Numbered from the stretch's first letter, positions 33,785-43,678 are shown. The stretch: 64,000 nt of DNA from Williamsia faeni (GCA_003202005.1 QJJF01000011.1:62001-126000); one strand, 5' to 3'. Made by a program: numbers and translations. Notes: generated by a model from the letters alone, not told the origin.

Positions 33785-36330
33785 GATGATGGGCTCTCTG
33801 ACTTGGGCGTCGTGGGGAGATCGACGACCATGGTCAGTCCCCCACCGGCGGTTTCGTGGGGCGTGATGGTCCCATCCATGGCGTGCACAAACCCTTGTGC
33901 CACCGAAAGCCCCAATCCCACACCGATACCCACGTTCTGGTCGCCGAGTCGTTGGAAAGCGGTGAAGACCTTTGCCCGGTCTTCAGCGGGTATCCCAGTG
34001 CCGTGGTCTGCGATGGTGATGACCGCGCGCGGTGGATCGTCGGCGGTCAGGCGAGCGGTAACCAGTATCGGTGAGGAGGCGCCGCTGTGGCGGAGGGCGT
34101 TGTCGATGAGGTTCGCCAGCACCCGTTCGAGCAAACCTGGGTCGGCATGAACAAGTAGGTGTTCGACGTCAACCTCGAGGCGGTTCGCGCCGGCCGGGTC
34201 GAGCCGCGACATCCCGACGCTGGCCCGGTCGACGATCTCGGTCAGGTAAACCATTTGCAGATCCGGCCGGACCGCACCGGCGGCCAGGCGCGAGGAGTCC
34301 AGCAGGTTGCCTACCAGCGCCGTGAGGTGATCAGTGGATTCCTCGATGGTGGCCAGCAATTCGGCGGTGTCCTCAGGTGAAAAAGCTACGTCGGTGCTCC
34401 GCAGGCTCGATACCGAAGCTTTGACCGCAGCGAGCGGGGTGCGCAGGTCGTGACTCACCGCCGAGAGCAATGCCCTGCGCAGTTGGTCAGTTTCAGCCAA
34501 CGCCCGGGCTTCGGCGGCCTCGGCGGCGAGTTGCCGCCGTTGTACAACCCCTGCCGCCTGGATGGCGACCGCAGTGAGCGGCCGTCGGTCCCGGCCCCCG
34601 AGTTTGATGCCGCGCAGCAGCATCTCGAACTCACCACCGGGTACGGGGACCACGGTGTCGGCGTCGCCGGCGCTGGCGGGCGGATTCTCCCCGACCGACC
34701 CTTCGATAATGTTGGGTTCGCGATGGCCGACCCGGACGATGGACACGGCCTGCTGGTCGTAGGTCTCGCTGACACGCGCCAGCAGACCGTCCAGACCTTC
34801 CCCGCTCAACACCGCGCCGGCGAAGGTGGCCATCAGCTCTGCGTCGCGGGTGGCGCGGTGGGCCTGTGCCCGCCGCACGGTGGCCGAATCGACCAGTGCA
34901 GCAACCGCTATTGCGATCATCAGCATCACGATGATGGTGATGAGGCTGTCAGGTTCGTTGATGGTGAACGTGTAGCGCGGGGCGGTGAAGAAGTAGTTCA
35001 GGAGCAGTCCGGACACGATGGCTGACAATGCTGCCGGACCGATGCCACCGAGCATCGATACCGCGAGCACAACGACAAAGAACAGTGCGGATTCGCTGGC
35101 GATCCCGAGCCACTGGTCGAGCACCGCGAGGAATGCCGCCGCGACGCACGGCACGAGCACCGCGAACACCCAGCTGAGCGGGCGGTGGAATCGGGTGTGT
35201 CTGATGTCCAGCGGATTTCGCGCCTTGGTCTCCTCGTGGGTGACCATATGCACGTCGATTTTGCCCGATTCCCGAACGACGGTGGTCCCGACACCTTCGT
35301 CGAAGAGTCGTTGCCACCGCGACCGGCGGGAGGTACCCAAGACCAGCTGGGTGGCGTTCACGCCGCGGGCGAACTCCAGAAGTGCGGTGGGCACGTTGTC
35401 ACCGACTATGGTGTGCACCTGGGCGCCGAAGCCCTTGGCGAGTTCGGTGAGTTTGCTGATGTCCACCGTTGACGGGTCTGCCAGGCCATCACCGCGAACG
35501 ATGTGCACCACAATCATGTCCGCGCTCGATCGTGACGCGATCCGGCTCGCGCGGCGCAACAGGGTCGCAGATTCGGGACCGCCGGTGATCGCGACTACCA
35601 CCCGTTCGCGGGCCTCCCAGGTGGCGGTGATGGCGTGAGCGGCTCGGTAGTCGGCAAGATTGTCGTCGACCTGATCGGCCAGCCACAGCAGCGCGAGTTC
35701 TCGCAGCGCCGTCAGGTTGCCTTGCCGGAAATAGTTGGCCAGGGCGCCCCCGACTCGATCACCGGGGTACACCTTGCCTGCCGAGAGCCGTTGCCGCAGC
35801 GCTTGCGGGGCGATGTCGACCAGTTCTATCTCATCGGCGGCGCGGACCACATCGTCGGGGACGGTCTCACGTTGCACGACACCGGTGATCTGTTGCACGA
35901 CGTCATTGAGACTCTCGAGATGCTGAATGTTGATCGTCGACAGGACGTCGATGCCCGCATCACGCAGTTCCTCGATGTCCTGCCAGCGCTTGGTGTTGCG
36001 CGATCCCGGCGCGTTGGTGTGGGCGAGTTCGTCGACCAGTGCCACTCGGGGTTTGCGAGCCAGGACAGCGTCGAGGTCCATCTCCTCGAGCCTGGTGCCG
36101 CGGTAGTCGATCGAGCGGCGCGGCACCGTCTCGAGGCCCTCGGTCAACGCCGCGATGGCTGAGCGTCCGTGTGATTCGACCACCGCGACAACCACATCGG
36201 TTCCCTCGGTAACCAAAGTATGTGCTTGGGCAAGCATTTCGTAGGTCTTGCCTACACCCGGGGCACACCCGAGGTACACCTCGAGCGTGCCCCGGCTTTC
36301 AGTGTTCGGCATGATGTGAACGTTATCCAC
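33781..36330 (-). CDS. kdpD: KdpD sensor histidine kinase
   Basis: An 849-residue sensor. The N-terminal KdpD domain has a Walker A-like GCAPGVGKTYEM near 23 and VDELAHTNAPGSRN near 100. Then come a universal-stress-protein domain (ERVVVAITGG...), four membrane segments at about 395-500, a GAF-like region, the H-box SAVSHDLRTPLAAV and the ATPase end with GVGLGLSVAQG. It senses low potassium and turgor and phosphorylates KdpE. GTG 36330 overlaps the kdpC stop; an ATG at 36312 is an alternative start. Confidence 0.96.
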   Translation of the reverse strand: MDNVHIMPNTESRGTLEVYLGCAPGVGKTYEMLAQAHTLVTEGTDVVVAVVESHGRSAIAALTEGLETVPRRSIDYRGTRLEEMDLDAVLARKPRVALVDELAHTNAPGSRNTKRWQDIEELRDAGIDVLSTINIQHLESLNDVVQQITGVVQRETVPDDVVRAADEIELVDIAPQALRQRLSAGKVYPGDRVGGALANYFRQGNLTALRELALLWLADQVDDNLADYRAAHAITATWEARERVVVAITGGPESATLLRRASRIASRSSADMIVVHIVRGDGLADPSTVDISKLTELAKGFGAQVHTIVGDNVPTALLEFARGVNATQLVLGTSRRSRWQRLFDEGVGTTVVRESGKIDVHMVTHEETKARNPLDIRHTRFHRPLSWVFAVLVPCVAAAFLAVLDQWLGIASESALFFVVVLAVSMLGGIGPAALSAIVSGLLLNYFFTAPRYTFTINEPDSLITIIVMLMIAIAVAALVDSATVRRAQAHRATRDAELMATFAGAVLSGEGLDGLLARVSETYDQQAVSIVRVGHREPNIIEGSVGENPPASAGDADTVVPVPGGEFEMLLRGIKLGGRDRRPLTAVAIQAAGVVQRRQLAAEAAEARALAETDQLRRALLSAVSHDLRTPLAAVKASVSSLRSTDVAFSPEDTAELLATIEESTDHLTALVGNLLDSSRLAAGAVRPDLQMVYLTEIVDRASVGMSRLDPAGANRLEVDVEHLLVHADPGLLERVLANLIDNALRHSGASSPILVTARLTADDPPRAVITIADHGTGIPAEDRAKVFTAFQRLGDQNVGIGVGLGLSVAQGFVHAMDGTITPHETAGGGLTMVVDLPTTPKSESPSS

Positions 36331-36949
36331 AACTCGGCGCGGTCAGGCCCAAACCGAGGTTGACCTGGAGAACATTCACCGTCGGCTGACCGAGGAACCC
36401 GAGCTGGCGGCCGTCGGTGTGGGCGGCGATGGTCTCGCGCACCCGCTCCTGGCTGATCTGGTTCTCCCGAGCGATCCGGGGCACCTGCAGTGCGGCGTAG
36501 GCCTCACTGATATCCGGGTCCAGACCCGACCCCGATCCGGTGACCGCATCGACCGGAACCTGTCCCGGTGCAACACCTTCCCGGCTCGCGATGATCTCCC
36601 GGCGGGCCTCGATCCAGCCGGCGAGTTTCTCACTGTTCGGACCCTGGTTGCTCGCTGCCGACGCGGCCGGGTCACCCGGGGCCATCGGATCGTCGGCCGA
36701 TCCCAGCACCCGGGCATGCAGATACTTGTCGGGCTCACCCGCAGGCACCTGCGGATCGATCCCGATGAGGCTCGAGCCCACCACGCAGCCGTTGCTGTCG
36801 GTGACCTGGGAGCCCTCGGCGGAGGTCGAACCGATGCGCGACACACCCCAGACAACCGCTGGATACGCCACCCCCACAATCGCTGTCATCGCCAGCAGAA
36901 TCGACAGGGCCACCACGCATTGCCTGATCCATGCAGTCACAGTGTTCAT
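36323..36949 (-). CDS. kdpC: KdpC, potassium-transporting ATPase subunit C
   Basis: A 208-residue single-span protein. One hydrophobic helix near 12-35 is followed by an outside domain with the family blocks GSSLIGI, KYLHARVLG, ASNQGPNSEKL, VTGSGSGLDPDIS and GRQLGFLGQPTVNVLQVN. It is the peripheral subunit that helps KdpB bind ATP in the KdpFABC pump. It starts 6 bases after kdpB ends and overlaps kdpD. Confidence 0.96.
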   Translation of the reverse strand: MNTVTAWIRQCVVALSILLAMTAIVGVAYPAVVWGVSRIGSTSAEGSQVTDSNGCVVGSSLIGIDPQVPAGEPDKYLHARVLGSADDPMAPGDPAASAASNQGPNSEKLAGWIEARREIIASREGVAPGQVPVDAVTGSGSGLDPDISEAYAALQVPRIARENQISQERVRETIAAHTDGRQLGFLGQPTVNVLQVNLGLGLTAPSCG

Positions 36950-36955
36950 GTCGAG

Positions 36956-39061
36956 CTACCCCATTCCCGGGAGAAAACGCACCACGAGGTCGATCAGCCA
37001 GATCCCGATGAACGGGGTGATCACGCCTCCCAGTCCGTAGATGAGCAGGTTGCGGCCCAACAGTTTCGACGCCGAACTGGGCCGATATCGCACACCCCGC
37101 AACGACAGTGGGATCAGTGCCACGATGATCAATGCGTTGAAGATGACCGCCGAGACAATGGCCGACTGCGCCGAATGCAGACCCATGATGTTGAGCTTGT
37201 CGAGCTGTGGGTAGACCCCGGCGAACAGTGCCGGCAAGATCGCGAAATACTTGGCGAGGTCGTTGGCCAGCGAGAACGTCGTCAGCGCGCCTCGGGTGAT
37301 CAGCAACTGTTTGCCGATGCCCACCACGTCGATCAATTTTGTCGGATCCGAATCCAGATCCACCATGTTGCCGGCTTCTTTGGCCGCCGACGTTCCCGTG
37401 TTCATCGCCAGACCAACATCGGCCTGAGCCAGTGCAGGTGCATCGTTGGTGCCGTCGCCGGTCATCGCGACCAGGCGGCCACCGGCCTGCTCTTTACGGA
37501 TCAGCGCGAGTTTGTCTTCCGGGGTGGCTTCGGCGACGAAGTCGTCGACCCCGGCCTCTGCGGCGATCGCCGCTGCGGTGCGTGGGTTGTCGCCGGTCAC
37601 CATGACCGTCCGGATGCCCATCTCGCGTAGCTGCGCAAAACGTTTGGCCATGCCGGGTTTGACCACATCGGACAGCGCGATGGTGCCCAGTACCTGCGCC
37701 GGGCCACCATTGGTCCGAACACCCACGACCAGCGGAGTGCCTCCACCGGAGGCGATGCGATCGACCTCGTCGGACACCTCGACCGCCGCGTGTCCGCCGC
37801 TATCGGCCACCCAGCGCAGCAACGCATCCGCCGCACCCTTGCGGATGCTCTGCGGTCCGTCGGCAGTGGTGATGTCCATCCCCGACATACGGGTCTGCGC
37901 GGTGAACGGCACGATTTCCCGATTCGCCCGGTCCGCACCCTCGAGCGCCTGAGGGTCCTGGCCGTACTGTTCACGGCACAGGACGATGATGCTACGGCCC
38001 TCCGGGGTGTCATCGGCCAGACTCGACTGACACGCCGCCCGCGCCAACTCCGAGACAGCCACCCCTGGCGCTGGCGCCAGCGCGGTCGCGCGGCGATTAC
38101 CGAAAGTGATGGTGCCGGTCTTGTCCATCAACAAGGTGTCGATGTCTCCGGCCGCTTCCACCGCACGCCCCGACATCGCCAACACGTTGCGTTGCACCAG
38201 CCGGTCCATACCCGCGATACCGATCGACGACAGCAACGCCCCGATGGTGGTCGGGATCAAACAGATCAGCAACGCAATGAGTTTCACCGCATCCGGGCTC
38301 TGACCGGCATACTGCTGCATCGGCCCGACCGCCACCACCGCAAGCAAGAAGATGATCGTCAAACTCGCCAGCAAGATATCCAGGGCGATCTCGTTGGGCG
38401 TCTTCTTCCGCGAGGCCCCCTCCACCAGAGCGATCATCCGATCGACGAACGACTCACCGGGAGAGGTGGTGATCTGCACGATGATCCTGTCCGACAGCAC
38501 GACCGTGCCGCCTGTCACCGCACTACGATCACCCCCGGACTCGCGGACCACCGGGGCAGATTCACCGGTGATGGCCGATTCGTCAACAGTGGCGATCCCC
38601 TCGACCACATCACCGTCGCCGGCGATCACCTCACCGGCCTCAACCACGATCCGGTCGCCGATCACCAGACTCCCACCCGAGATCTCGGTGATCGAGCCAT
38701 CATCGTCCAGACGACGTGCCATGGTGTCCTGCTTGACCTTTCGCAAGCTCGCCGCCTGCGCCCGGCCACGCCCTTCGGCCACCGCCTCGGCGAGATTCGC
38801 GAACAACACCGTGAACCACAACCAGAACACCACCGCGAACGAAAACCACGACGGCTGCCACAGCGCAAGAACACTGGTAATGATCGCGCCGAGATAGACG
38901 ACGAACATCACCGGGTTCCGGGCCTGGTCGCGGGGAGTGAGTTTTCGCAAAGCCTGCGGCACCGAAGTGATGAGCTGACGTGGGTCGAATGCCCCGCTGC
39001 CGGCGAGATCGTCGGATCCGGTGTCGGTCGAAGGAGCCTCGTGCGCAACCTCTGTGGTCAT
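36956..39061 (-). CDS. kdpB: KdpB, potassium-transporting P-type ATPase
   Basis: A 701-residue P1A-type ATPase. It starts [13 protein letters not shown] at 39061, where its ATG overlaps the kdpA stop (ATGA). The open frame continues upstream to 39952, but those residues are only the antisense-like shadow of kdpA. Key parts are TGESAPV (actuator), [10 protein letters not shown] with the phosphorylated Asp, and [18 protein letters not shown]. It powers high-affinity K+ uptake. An N-terminal acidic extension of about 45 residues precedes the first helix. Confidence 0.97.
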   Translation of the reverse strand: MTTEVAHEAPSTDTGSDDLAGSGAFDPRQLITSVPQALRKLTPRDQARNPVMFVVYLGAIITSVLALWQPSWFSFAVVFWLWFTVLFANLAEAVAEGRGRAQAASLRKVKQDTMARRLDDDGSITEISGGSLVIGDRIVVEAGEVIAGDGDVVEGIATVDESAITGESAPVVRESGGDRSAVTGGTVVLSDRIIVQITTSPGESFVDRMIALVEGASRKKTPNEIALDILLASLTIIFLLAVVAVGPMQQYAGQSPDAVKLIALLICLIPTTIGALLSSIGIAGMDRLVQRNVLAMSGRAVEAAGDIDTLLMDKTGTITFGNRRATALAPAPGVAVSELARAACQSSLADDTPEGRSIIVLCREQYGQDPQALEGADRANREIVPFTAQTRMSGMDITTADGPQSIRKGAADALLRWVADSGGHAAVEVSDEVDRIASGGGTPLVVGVRTNGGPAQVLGTIALSDVVKPGMAKRFAQLREMGIRTVMVTGDNPRTAAAIAAEAGVDDFVAEATPEDKLALIRKEQAGGRLVAMTGDGTNDAPALAQADVGLAMNTGTSAAKEAGNMVDLDSDPTKLIDVVGIGKQLLITRGALTTFSLANDLAKYFAILPALFAGVYPQLDKLNIMGLHSAQSAIVSAVIFNALIIVALIPLSLRGVRYRPSSASKLLGRNLLIYGLGGVITPFIGIWLIDLVVRFLPGMG

Positions 39062-40743
39062 GAGAGTGCCTCTGCTATCGGTCCCAGCGCCATCGCGGGG
39101 AAGAAGGTCAGTCCAGCGACCAGCAGTGCGGTGCCGGTCAACAGGCCGCCGTAGAGCAGCCCGTGGGTCGGAAGGGTCGCCGTGGTCGTCGCTCTGGTCT
39201 TCTGGGTCGCCAGCAACCCGGCAAGGGCCAGTACAAAGATGATGGGCAGGAACCGGCCCAGCATCATCGCGAATCCCAGAGATGTCTGGAACCAGTCGCT
39301 GGTGACGGTCAATCCGCCGAAGGCGCTGCCGTTGTTGTTGGAGGCAGATGCGAACGCGTACAACACTTCTGAGAATCCATGGATCGATTCCGGGGTGCCG
39401 GGATCGCCACTGTTGCCTTGAAACCCTGTGGTCGAGGACAAGGTCACGGTGATCGCCGTGCCGATCAGCACCAGTGCCGGCATCACCAGGATCGACAACG
39501 CTGCCATGGTGATTTCCTGTTGCCCGATCTTCTTGCCGAGGAACTGCGGTGTGCGTCCGACGAGCAGGCCTCCGACGAAGACCGCGACGATCGCCAGGAC
39601 CAGCATGCCGTACAGGCCGGTTCCGACGCCGCCCGGCGCTATCTCGCCGAGCAGAATATTCCAGATCAGCGCGCCGCCACCGCCGGCGGAGTAACTGTCG
39701 TGGGCTGAGTTGACTGCGCCGGTGGAGGTTCCGGTGGTCGAGACCGCGAACAGTGCCGATCCAGCAATGCCGAAGCGTTGCTCTTTGCCTTCCATCATCG
39801 CGCCGGCCGCCTGGGCCGCAACGCCGTTGGTGTGAGACTCGAAAGCCCAGACGACCGCCAGCATTCCCGACCAAATCACTGTCATGACGCCGAGGATCGT
39901 CAGACCCTGGCGTCGGTCTCCGACGAGGGTGCCGTAGGTACGGGTCAAACACACCGGGATGATCAGCAGTGCAATGACTTCCACGACGTTGCTCAGTGGG
40001 GTGGGGTTGGAGAACGGGTGCGCGGCGTTCGCCGACAACGTTCCGCCACCGTTGGTGCCCAGCTCCTTGATCGCCTCCTGTGAGGCGAAGGGGCCGACCA
40101 CGCTCGAACCGTGCGACCCGTCCAGACCAACGAAGTCGAAGCCACTCTTGAACGACTGGATCGCGCCCTGCGTGAGCAGGAACACCGCGATGATAATGCT
40201 CAGCGGCAACAGGATCCGCACAGTCGCGCGGGTCAGGTCGACCCAGAAGTTTCCGAGTTGACCATCACCCTTTTTCGCGATGATTCCCCGGATCAAGGCG
40301 ATTGCCACCGCGAGACCGACTGCTGCGGACATGAAGTTCTGTACTGCCAGTCCCAGCATCTGGGTCAGGTTGCTCATCACCACCTCGGGTGAGAACGATT
40401 GCCAGTTCGTGTTGGACACAAAGGAGATCGCGGTGTTGAACGCCATCGAAGGACTGACCGCCGCGCGACCATCATTCCACGGCAGTACACCCTGAAGCCG
40501 TTGCAGCAGATACAAGAACAGGACACTCACGAAGGAGAATGCGATGACTGCCATCGCATAGCCAGTCCAGGTCTGTTCGCGTTTCGGATCGACTCGAACA
40601 AGTTTGTAGAGCAGACGCTCCGGTGCCCAGTCACGGGCAGCGGAGAACACTCGTGCCATGTAGTCGCCCAGCGGTACGTACGCCGCAGCGAGAATGAAGA
40701 CCACCACCCCCACCTGCAAGACGGCGGCCACAGAGGTATTCAC
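39058..40743 (-). CDS. kdpA: KdpA, potassium-binding channel-like subunit
   Basis: A 561-residue multi-helix protein of the K+ transporter superfamily. Recognisable selectivity-loop regions include [51 protein letters not shown] and [12 protein letters not shown]. It starts with GTG at 40743, 3 bases after the kdpF stop. It forms the K+ entry path of KdpFABC. Confidence 0.97.
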   Translation of the reverse strand: MNTSVAAVLQVGVVVFILAAAYVPLGDYMARVFSAARDWAPERLLYKLVRVDPKREQTWTGYAMAVIAFSFVSVLFLYLLQRLQGVLPWNDGRAAVSPSMAFNTAISFVSNTNWQSFSPEVVMSNLTQMLGLAVQNFMSAAVGLAVAIALIRGIIAKKGDGQLGNFWVDLTRATVRILLPLSIIIAVFLLTQGAIQSFKSGFDFVGLDGSHGSSVVGPFASQEAIKELGTNGGGTLSANAAHPFSNPTPLSNVVEVIALLIIPVCLTRTYGTLVGDRRQGLTILGVMTVIWSGMLAVVWAFESHTNGVAAQAAGAMMEGKEQRFGIAGSALFAVSTTGTSTGAVNSAHDSYSAGGGGALIWNILLGEIAPGGVGTGLYGMLVLAIVAVFVGGLLVGRTPQFLGKKIGQQEITMAALSILVMPALVLIGTAITVTLSSTTGFQGNSGDPGTPESIHGFSEVLYAFASASNNNGSAFGGLTVTSDWFQTSLGFAMMLGRFLPIIFVLALAGLLATQKTRATTTATLPTHGLLYGGLLTGTALLVAGLTFFPAMALGPIAEALS

Positions 40744-40746
40744 GCG

Positions 40747-40845
40747 TTAGAACCTTTCGGGAAAGATCAAGGCTGCGAACAGGTACAGCACAACGACGAC
40801 CGCAATGACCAGCAGCACCACATTGATGGCGCCGTCGGCGGTCAC
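40747..40845 (-). CDS. kdpF: KdpF, small KdpFABC subunit
   Basis: A 32-residue one-helix peptide starting VTADGAINVVLLVIAVVV and ending LIFPERF, the typical KdpF end. GTG 40845 overlaps the stop of the small ORF before it (GTGA). It stabilises the KdpABC complex in the membrane. It is too short for most gene finders. Confidence 0.9.
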   Translation of the reverse strand: MTADGAINVVLLVIAVVVVLYLFAALIFPERF

Positions 40846-40934
40846 TGGCGGGTCCTTGCACCGACAGCGCGTAGGACAGCAGCGCAGAGCGCAAATCCGC
40901 CCAATATCGCCAGCACGAACCAGAAATCTGCCAC
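40842..40934 (-). CDS. Extra 30-residue membrane peptide at the head of the kdp operon
   Basis: A GTG-started frame (VADFWFVLAILGGFALCAAV...) with AGGAG a few bases ahead. It is one hydrophobic helix with a basic C-terminus, and it is coupled to kdpF by a 4-base overlap. Similar short ORFs precede kdpF in some actinobacteria. Its tight coupling and ribosome site argue that it is made; the function is unknown. Confidence 0.65.
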   Translation of the reverse strand: MADFWFVLAILGGFALCAAVLRAVGARTRQ

Positions 40935-40947
40935 GCCCACTCCTGAT

Positions 40948-40984
40948 AACACCCCGGGCTTCTCCGTCGAACCCGGCTGGTGTT
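40948..40984 (-). promoter_or_regulatory. Leader hairpin before the kdp operon
   Basis: AACACC and GGTGTT at the ends, with CCGGG/CCCGG inside, can form a long stem just upstream of the first ribosome site. It could be a transcription-attenuation or translation-control element. Confidence 0.4.
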
Positions 40985-41033
40985 CACAGCATGCCGCCCA
41001 CTGGCAGCCTCAGACCCCGGCGTTAACGACACC

Positions 41034-41060
41034 TATACGCCCGCAAGCTGCATCTATACG
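41034..41060 (-). promoter_or_regulatory. Paired TATACG repeat, possible KdpE site
   Basis: TATACG occurs at 41034-41039 and 41055-41060, 21 bp apart, about 100 bases before the first kdp start. A third related CGTATAG is near 41166. The position and AT-rich character fit a KdpE binding region; this is inferred. Confidence 0.35.
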
Positions 41061-41211
41061 AAATCTTTACGGCCGCTCCACATCCGCCCGAACTTCCATG
41101 CGCGCAACGCATCCGCAGTGCACATCAGGAAACCGTCAAGAAATGGTTCGCCGGCGTTCAAAACCCGTATAGATCCGGCCGCTCGAGCGATCGGCGACGT
41201 ACACCGGAGCT

Positions 41212-41841
41212 ATGAACATCGACCTCGCACCACCGGCAGCCACCAGTTGGGTAGGACCGCGTCGGATTCGGCTTCTCGATGGCGACCGAAGCTGGGGATC
41301 CACAAACACCTGGTGCTCCCGCCACGGCACGATCCGCCGCCGACTCGTCGTCTTCCCTCCTGGCATCAGCGCTACAGAGCGCCGCTGCCTACGACTCTGG
41401 CGAGGCTGGCCACTGTGGGGCTCGGCATTGTGGCTCACCGTTGAGTTGATCCTCAGCAACCAGATAGCACCCGTCCTCGCCATCATCATCTGCACGATAC
41501 TGGTCGTCCTCGCCGGCATTGCCACGTTCATCCGGGCGGGTGAAGCCCGCCGAGGTGTTCGGACTCAAGACGTCCTCGTCGTTAGCGACGGCCTCGTAGA
41601 CCTCGACACCATGCTCGAAAACGCAGAAATCACGCGCCAAACCCAAACCCTCATCGACGCCGACAACCAACTCGCCGCCGGACAAATCAACGCCATCGAA
41701 CACGAAACAATCTGGAGCACCATCTACCACCAAATACCGGCAGCAAAGCCATCCATTCCCGATACTCAGAGGGTACGCAGTAGTGCCGGAACCGCCCAAC
41801 GCCGTCCAACGCCGCGAACGCGAAATGTGCTCCCCCACTGA
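41212..41841 (+). CDS. DUF6611-type membrane protein with repeat-derived C-terminus
   Basis: A 209-residue protein. The core (about 20-180) has RRLVVFPPGISATERRCLRLWRGWPLWG followed by two hydrophobic segments and a HETIWSTIYHQIP end, which fits DUF6611 as I remember it; its function is unknown. The last 25 or so residues (RVRSSAGTAQRRP...) are encoded by copy B of the dispersed repeat, which replaced the natural stop region. Similar proteins, as I recall them, end soon after the 'IYHQIP' position. The gene is divergent from the kdp operon. Confidence 0.7.
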   Translation: MNIDLAPPAATSWVGPRRIRLLDGDRSWGSTNTWCSRHGTIRRRLVVFPPGISATERRCLRLWRGWPLWGSALWLTVELILSNQIAPVLAIIICTILVVLAGIATFIRAGEARRGVRTQDVLVVSDGLVDLDTMLENAEITRQTQTLIDADNQLAAGQINAIEHETIWSTIYHQIPAAKPSIPDTQRVRSSAGTAQRRPTPRTRNVLPH

Positions 41842-41848
41842 ATGATTC
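41760..41848 (+). repeat. Dispersed repeat, copy B
   Basis: It matches copy A at 465-550 along almost its whole length: ACTCAGAGGGTACGCAG, then AACGCCGTCCAA, CGCGAAATG and GCTCCCCCACT. It supplies the last codons and the stop region of the DUF6611-like gene. A short third match (GGGTACGCAGAGGGTACG) lies at about 41995-42012. Confidence 0.6.
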
Positions 41849-41910
41849 ATCAAGACTCAGAATCGCCAACGATCAACAGACATCCACAACCACGAGTTCA
41901 AACCTCAGGT

Positions 41911-41937
41911 GTCAGTTCGAGTCTGACCGGGGGGACC
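41911..41937 (+). tRNA. tRNA 3'-end relic (T-arm and acceptor strand only)
   Basis: GTCAG-TTCGAGT-CTGAC is a perfect T-arm with a canonical 7-base loop. It is followed by CGGGGGG, A, CC as in an acceptor 3' end. The 5' half of a tRNA is missing from the 75 bases before it. Such stubs are left when an integrase uses a tRNA gene as its attachment site. A real tRNA gene is not present here. Confidence 0.5.
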
Positions 41938-41942
41938 GACAA

Positions 41943-41964
41943 AAACCGCAGCTCAGAGCGGTTT
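41943..41964 (+). terminator. Terminator-like hairpin after the tRNA relic
   Basis: AAACCGC-AGCTCAGA-GCGGTTT has a 7-bp stem ending in TTT, of the kind that follows tRNA genes. It sits 6 bases after the relic, so it likely moved with it. Confidence 0.6.
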
Positions 41965-42028
41965 ATGCAAGTGCATTAAGGAATGCTATGCGTTGGGTAC
42001 GCAGAGGGTACGCACCAACTTTCGTACA

Positions 42029-43678
42029 TCAGGTGTGCGCAGGCAACACGTGGTCGGCGATCTTGTCCGTGCTCAGGCACAGCGAGCACACATGCGCGTC
42101 GTGTGTGTCGCAGGCCGCCATGTCGGGTCGCTCGTACTCGTGATGGCAGACGTGGCAGCGCAAGTGCTCGTCGGAGGGGTTGCCGTGTTCGTCGTACATC
42201 GGCAGATCGATGCCGTCGTGGTCACGGCGCAGGTAGTACTTCCCCTTGGTTGCGATCGCCAGAATCGGTGGCAACACCACCGCAAGTCCGATCGCGACGA
42301 GCGGTGAGTAGGGCTTGATCGCCGAGCCAAGCACTCCGAAGAACGCAAGAATCGAGATGCCCGCTGCAACCAGCATGGATACGAAGCCGACCGGGTTGAT
42401 CGCATACAACATGCCGCGACGGAACTCAGGTTCCTTCGGCGAGATCTTCAACAGGTACTTGTTGATCGCGATGTCGGAGGCCACCACGACCACCCAAGCC
42501 ATACCGCAGTTGGCGTAGAACCCCAAGATGGTGTTGAGGAAGTCGAACATGTTGGCTTCCATCAGAATCAGCGCGATCGCCAGGTTGACGACGAGGAATA
42601 CCAGTCGGCCCGGATAGTGTTTGGTCACCCGGGTAAATGAGTTGGTCCACGCCAGCGAGCCGGAGTAGGCATTGGTGACATTGATCTTGATTTGGCTGAT
42701 CACCACCAGGATGACGGCGAGAGTCATGGCGAGCCAGCCGGGCATGAAGTTCTCGTAGATCTCCAAAAACTGATGCACCGGCTGGTTGGCAATCGCGGCA
42801 CCGTCGACGACGTTGGCGATCAGGTACACCGCCAGAAACATCCCGACGACCTGCTTGATTGCGCCGAAGATCACCCATCCCGGCCCGGCGAGGACCATCC
42901 ACGTCCACCACCTGCGCTTGTTCTCCGGGGTGCGCGGCGGCATGAAGCGCAGGTAGTCGATCTGCTCGGCGATCTGCGCGATCAGCGACAGACACACGCC
43001 AGCGGCGAGCAGCATGGACCCGAAATCTGCTGCGCCGTTACCTTCTTCACCCTGGTAGGCGAAGAAGTTGCCAACCGACTCCGGATGGCTGATCACCAAG
43101 TATGCGAACGGAAACACCATGAGGAACAGCCACAGTGGCGTCGTCCACACCTGCAGCTTGGACAGCACCTTCATGCCGTAGATCACCAGAGGGAAGATGA
43201 TCAACGTCGAGGCCGCATAGCCCAACGGCAACGGGATATTCAGCCCGAGTTCGAGTCCTTGCGCCATGATCGAGCCTTCGAGCGCGAAGAAGATGAAAGT
43301 GAAAGTCGCGAAGATGACATTGGTGACGACCGACCCGTAGTAGCCGAAGCCGCTGCCGCGGGTGATGAGATCCAGGTCGATGTTGTAGCGAGCGGCGTAA
43401 TACGCCAACGGAAATCCAGTGACGAAGATGACCACGGCGAAAATGAGAATGCCCCACAGCGCATTGGTCGTTCCGTAGGACATGCCGATGTTGGCACCAA
43501 TGGCGAAATCGGCCAGGTAGGCGATACCGCCGAGGGCAGAGATCCCGACGACGCCCGTGGACCACTTGCGGTAGCTGCGTGGAGCAAACCGAAGCGTGTA
43601 GTCCTCCAAGGTTTCCTTGGTGGCGGTCATCGTGTCGAGATCGGCTTCCACCGATCGGTTTTCGATATGCTGCGACAT
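42029..43678 (-). CDS. NCS1-family permease with a C-terminal zinc-ribbon tail
   Basis: A 549-residue transporter with about 12 membrane segments. GGIAYLADFAIGANIGMSYG, TRGSGFGYYGS and ITNAYSGSLAWTNSF-type helices mark the nucleobase:cation symporter-1 family (cytosine, purine or allantoin uptake). After the last helix, about 60 residues carry CHVCHHEYERPDMAACDTHD followed by CSLC. This CxxC...C...CxxC pattern should bind zinc in the cytoplasm and is not part of standard NCS1 proteins. The substrate is unknown; the tail could sense or recruit a partner. Confidence 0.85.
   Translation of the reverse strand: MSQHIENRSVEADLDTMTATKETLEDYTLRFAPRSYRKWSTGVVGISALGGIAYLADFAIGANIGMSYGTTNALWGILIFAVVIFVTGFPLAYYAARYNIDLDLITRGSGFGYYGSVVTNVIFATFTFIFFALEGSIMAQGLELGLNIPLPLGYAASTLIIFPLVIYGMKVLSKLQVWTTPLWLFLMVFPFAYLVISHPESVGNFFAYQGEEGNGAADFGSMLLAAGVCLSLIAQIAEQIDYLRFMPPRTPENKRRWWTWMVLAGPGWVIFGAIKQVVGMFLAVYLIANVVDGAAIANQPVHQFLEIYENFMPGWLAMTLAVILVVISQIKINVTNAYSGSLAWTNSFTRVTKHYPGRLVFLVVNLAIALILMEANMFDFLNTILGFYANCGMAWVVVVASDIAINKYLLKISPKEPEFRRGMLYAINPVGFVSMLVAAGISILAFFGVLGSAIKPYSPLVAIGLAVVLPPILAIATKGKYYLRRDHDGIDLPMYDEHGNPSDEHLRCHVCHHEYERPDMAACDTHDAHVCSLCLSTDKIADHVLPAHT

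Noticed and set aside
36419-37630. A 403-residue plus-strand frame opposite kdpC/kdpB
   Set aside because: It is the antisense shadow of the kdp genes, with codon-complement composition and no family features.
39062-39952. An N-terminal extension that would make KdpB 998 residues long
   Set aside because: The extra residues lie over kdpA in another frame and are Arg/Asp-rich shadow sequence. The true KdpB start at 39061 overlaps the kdpA stop.
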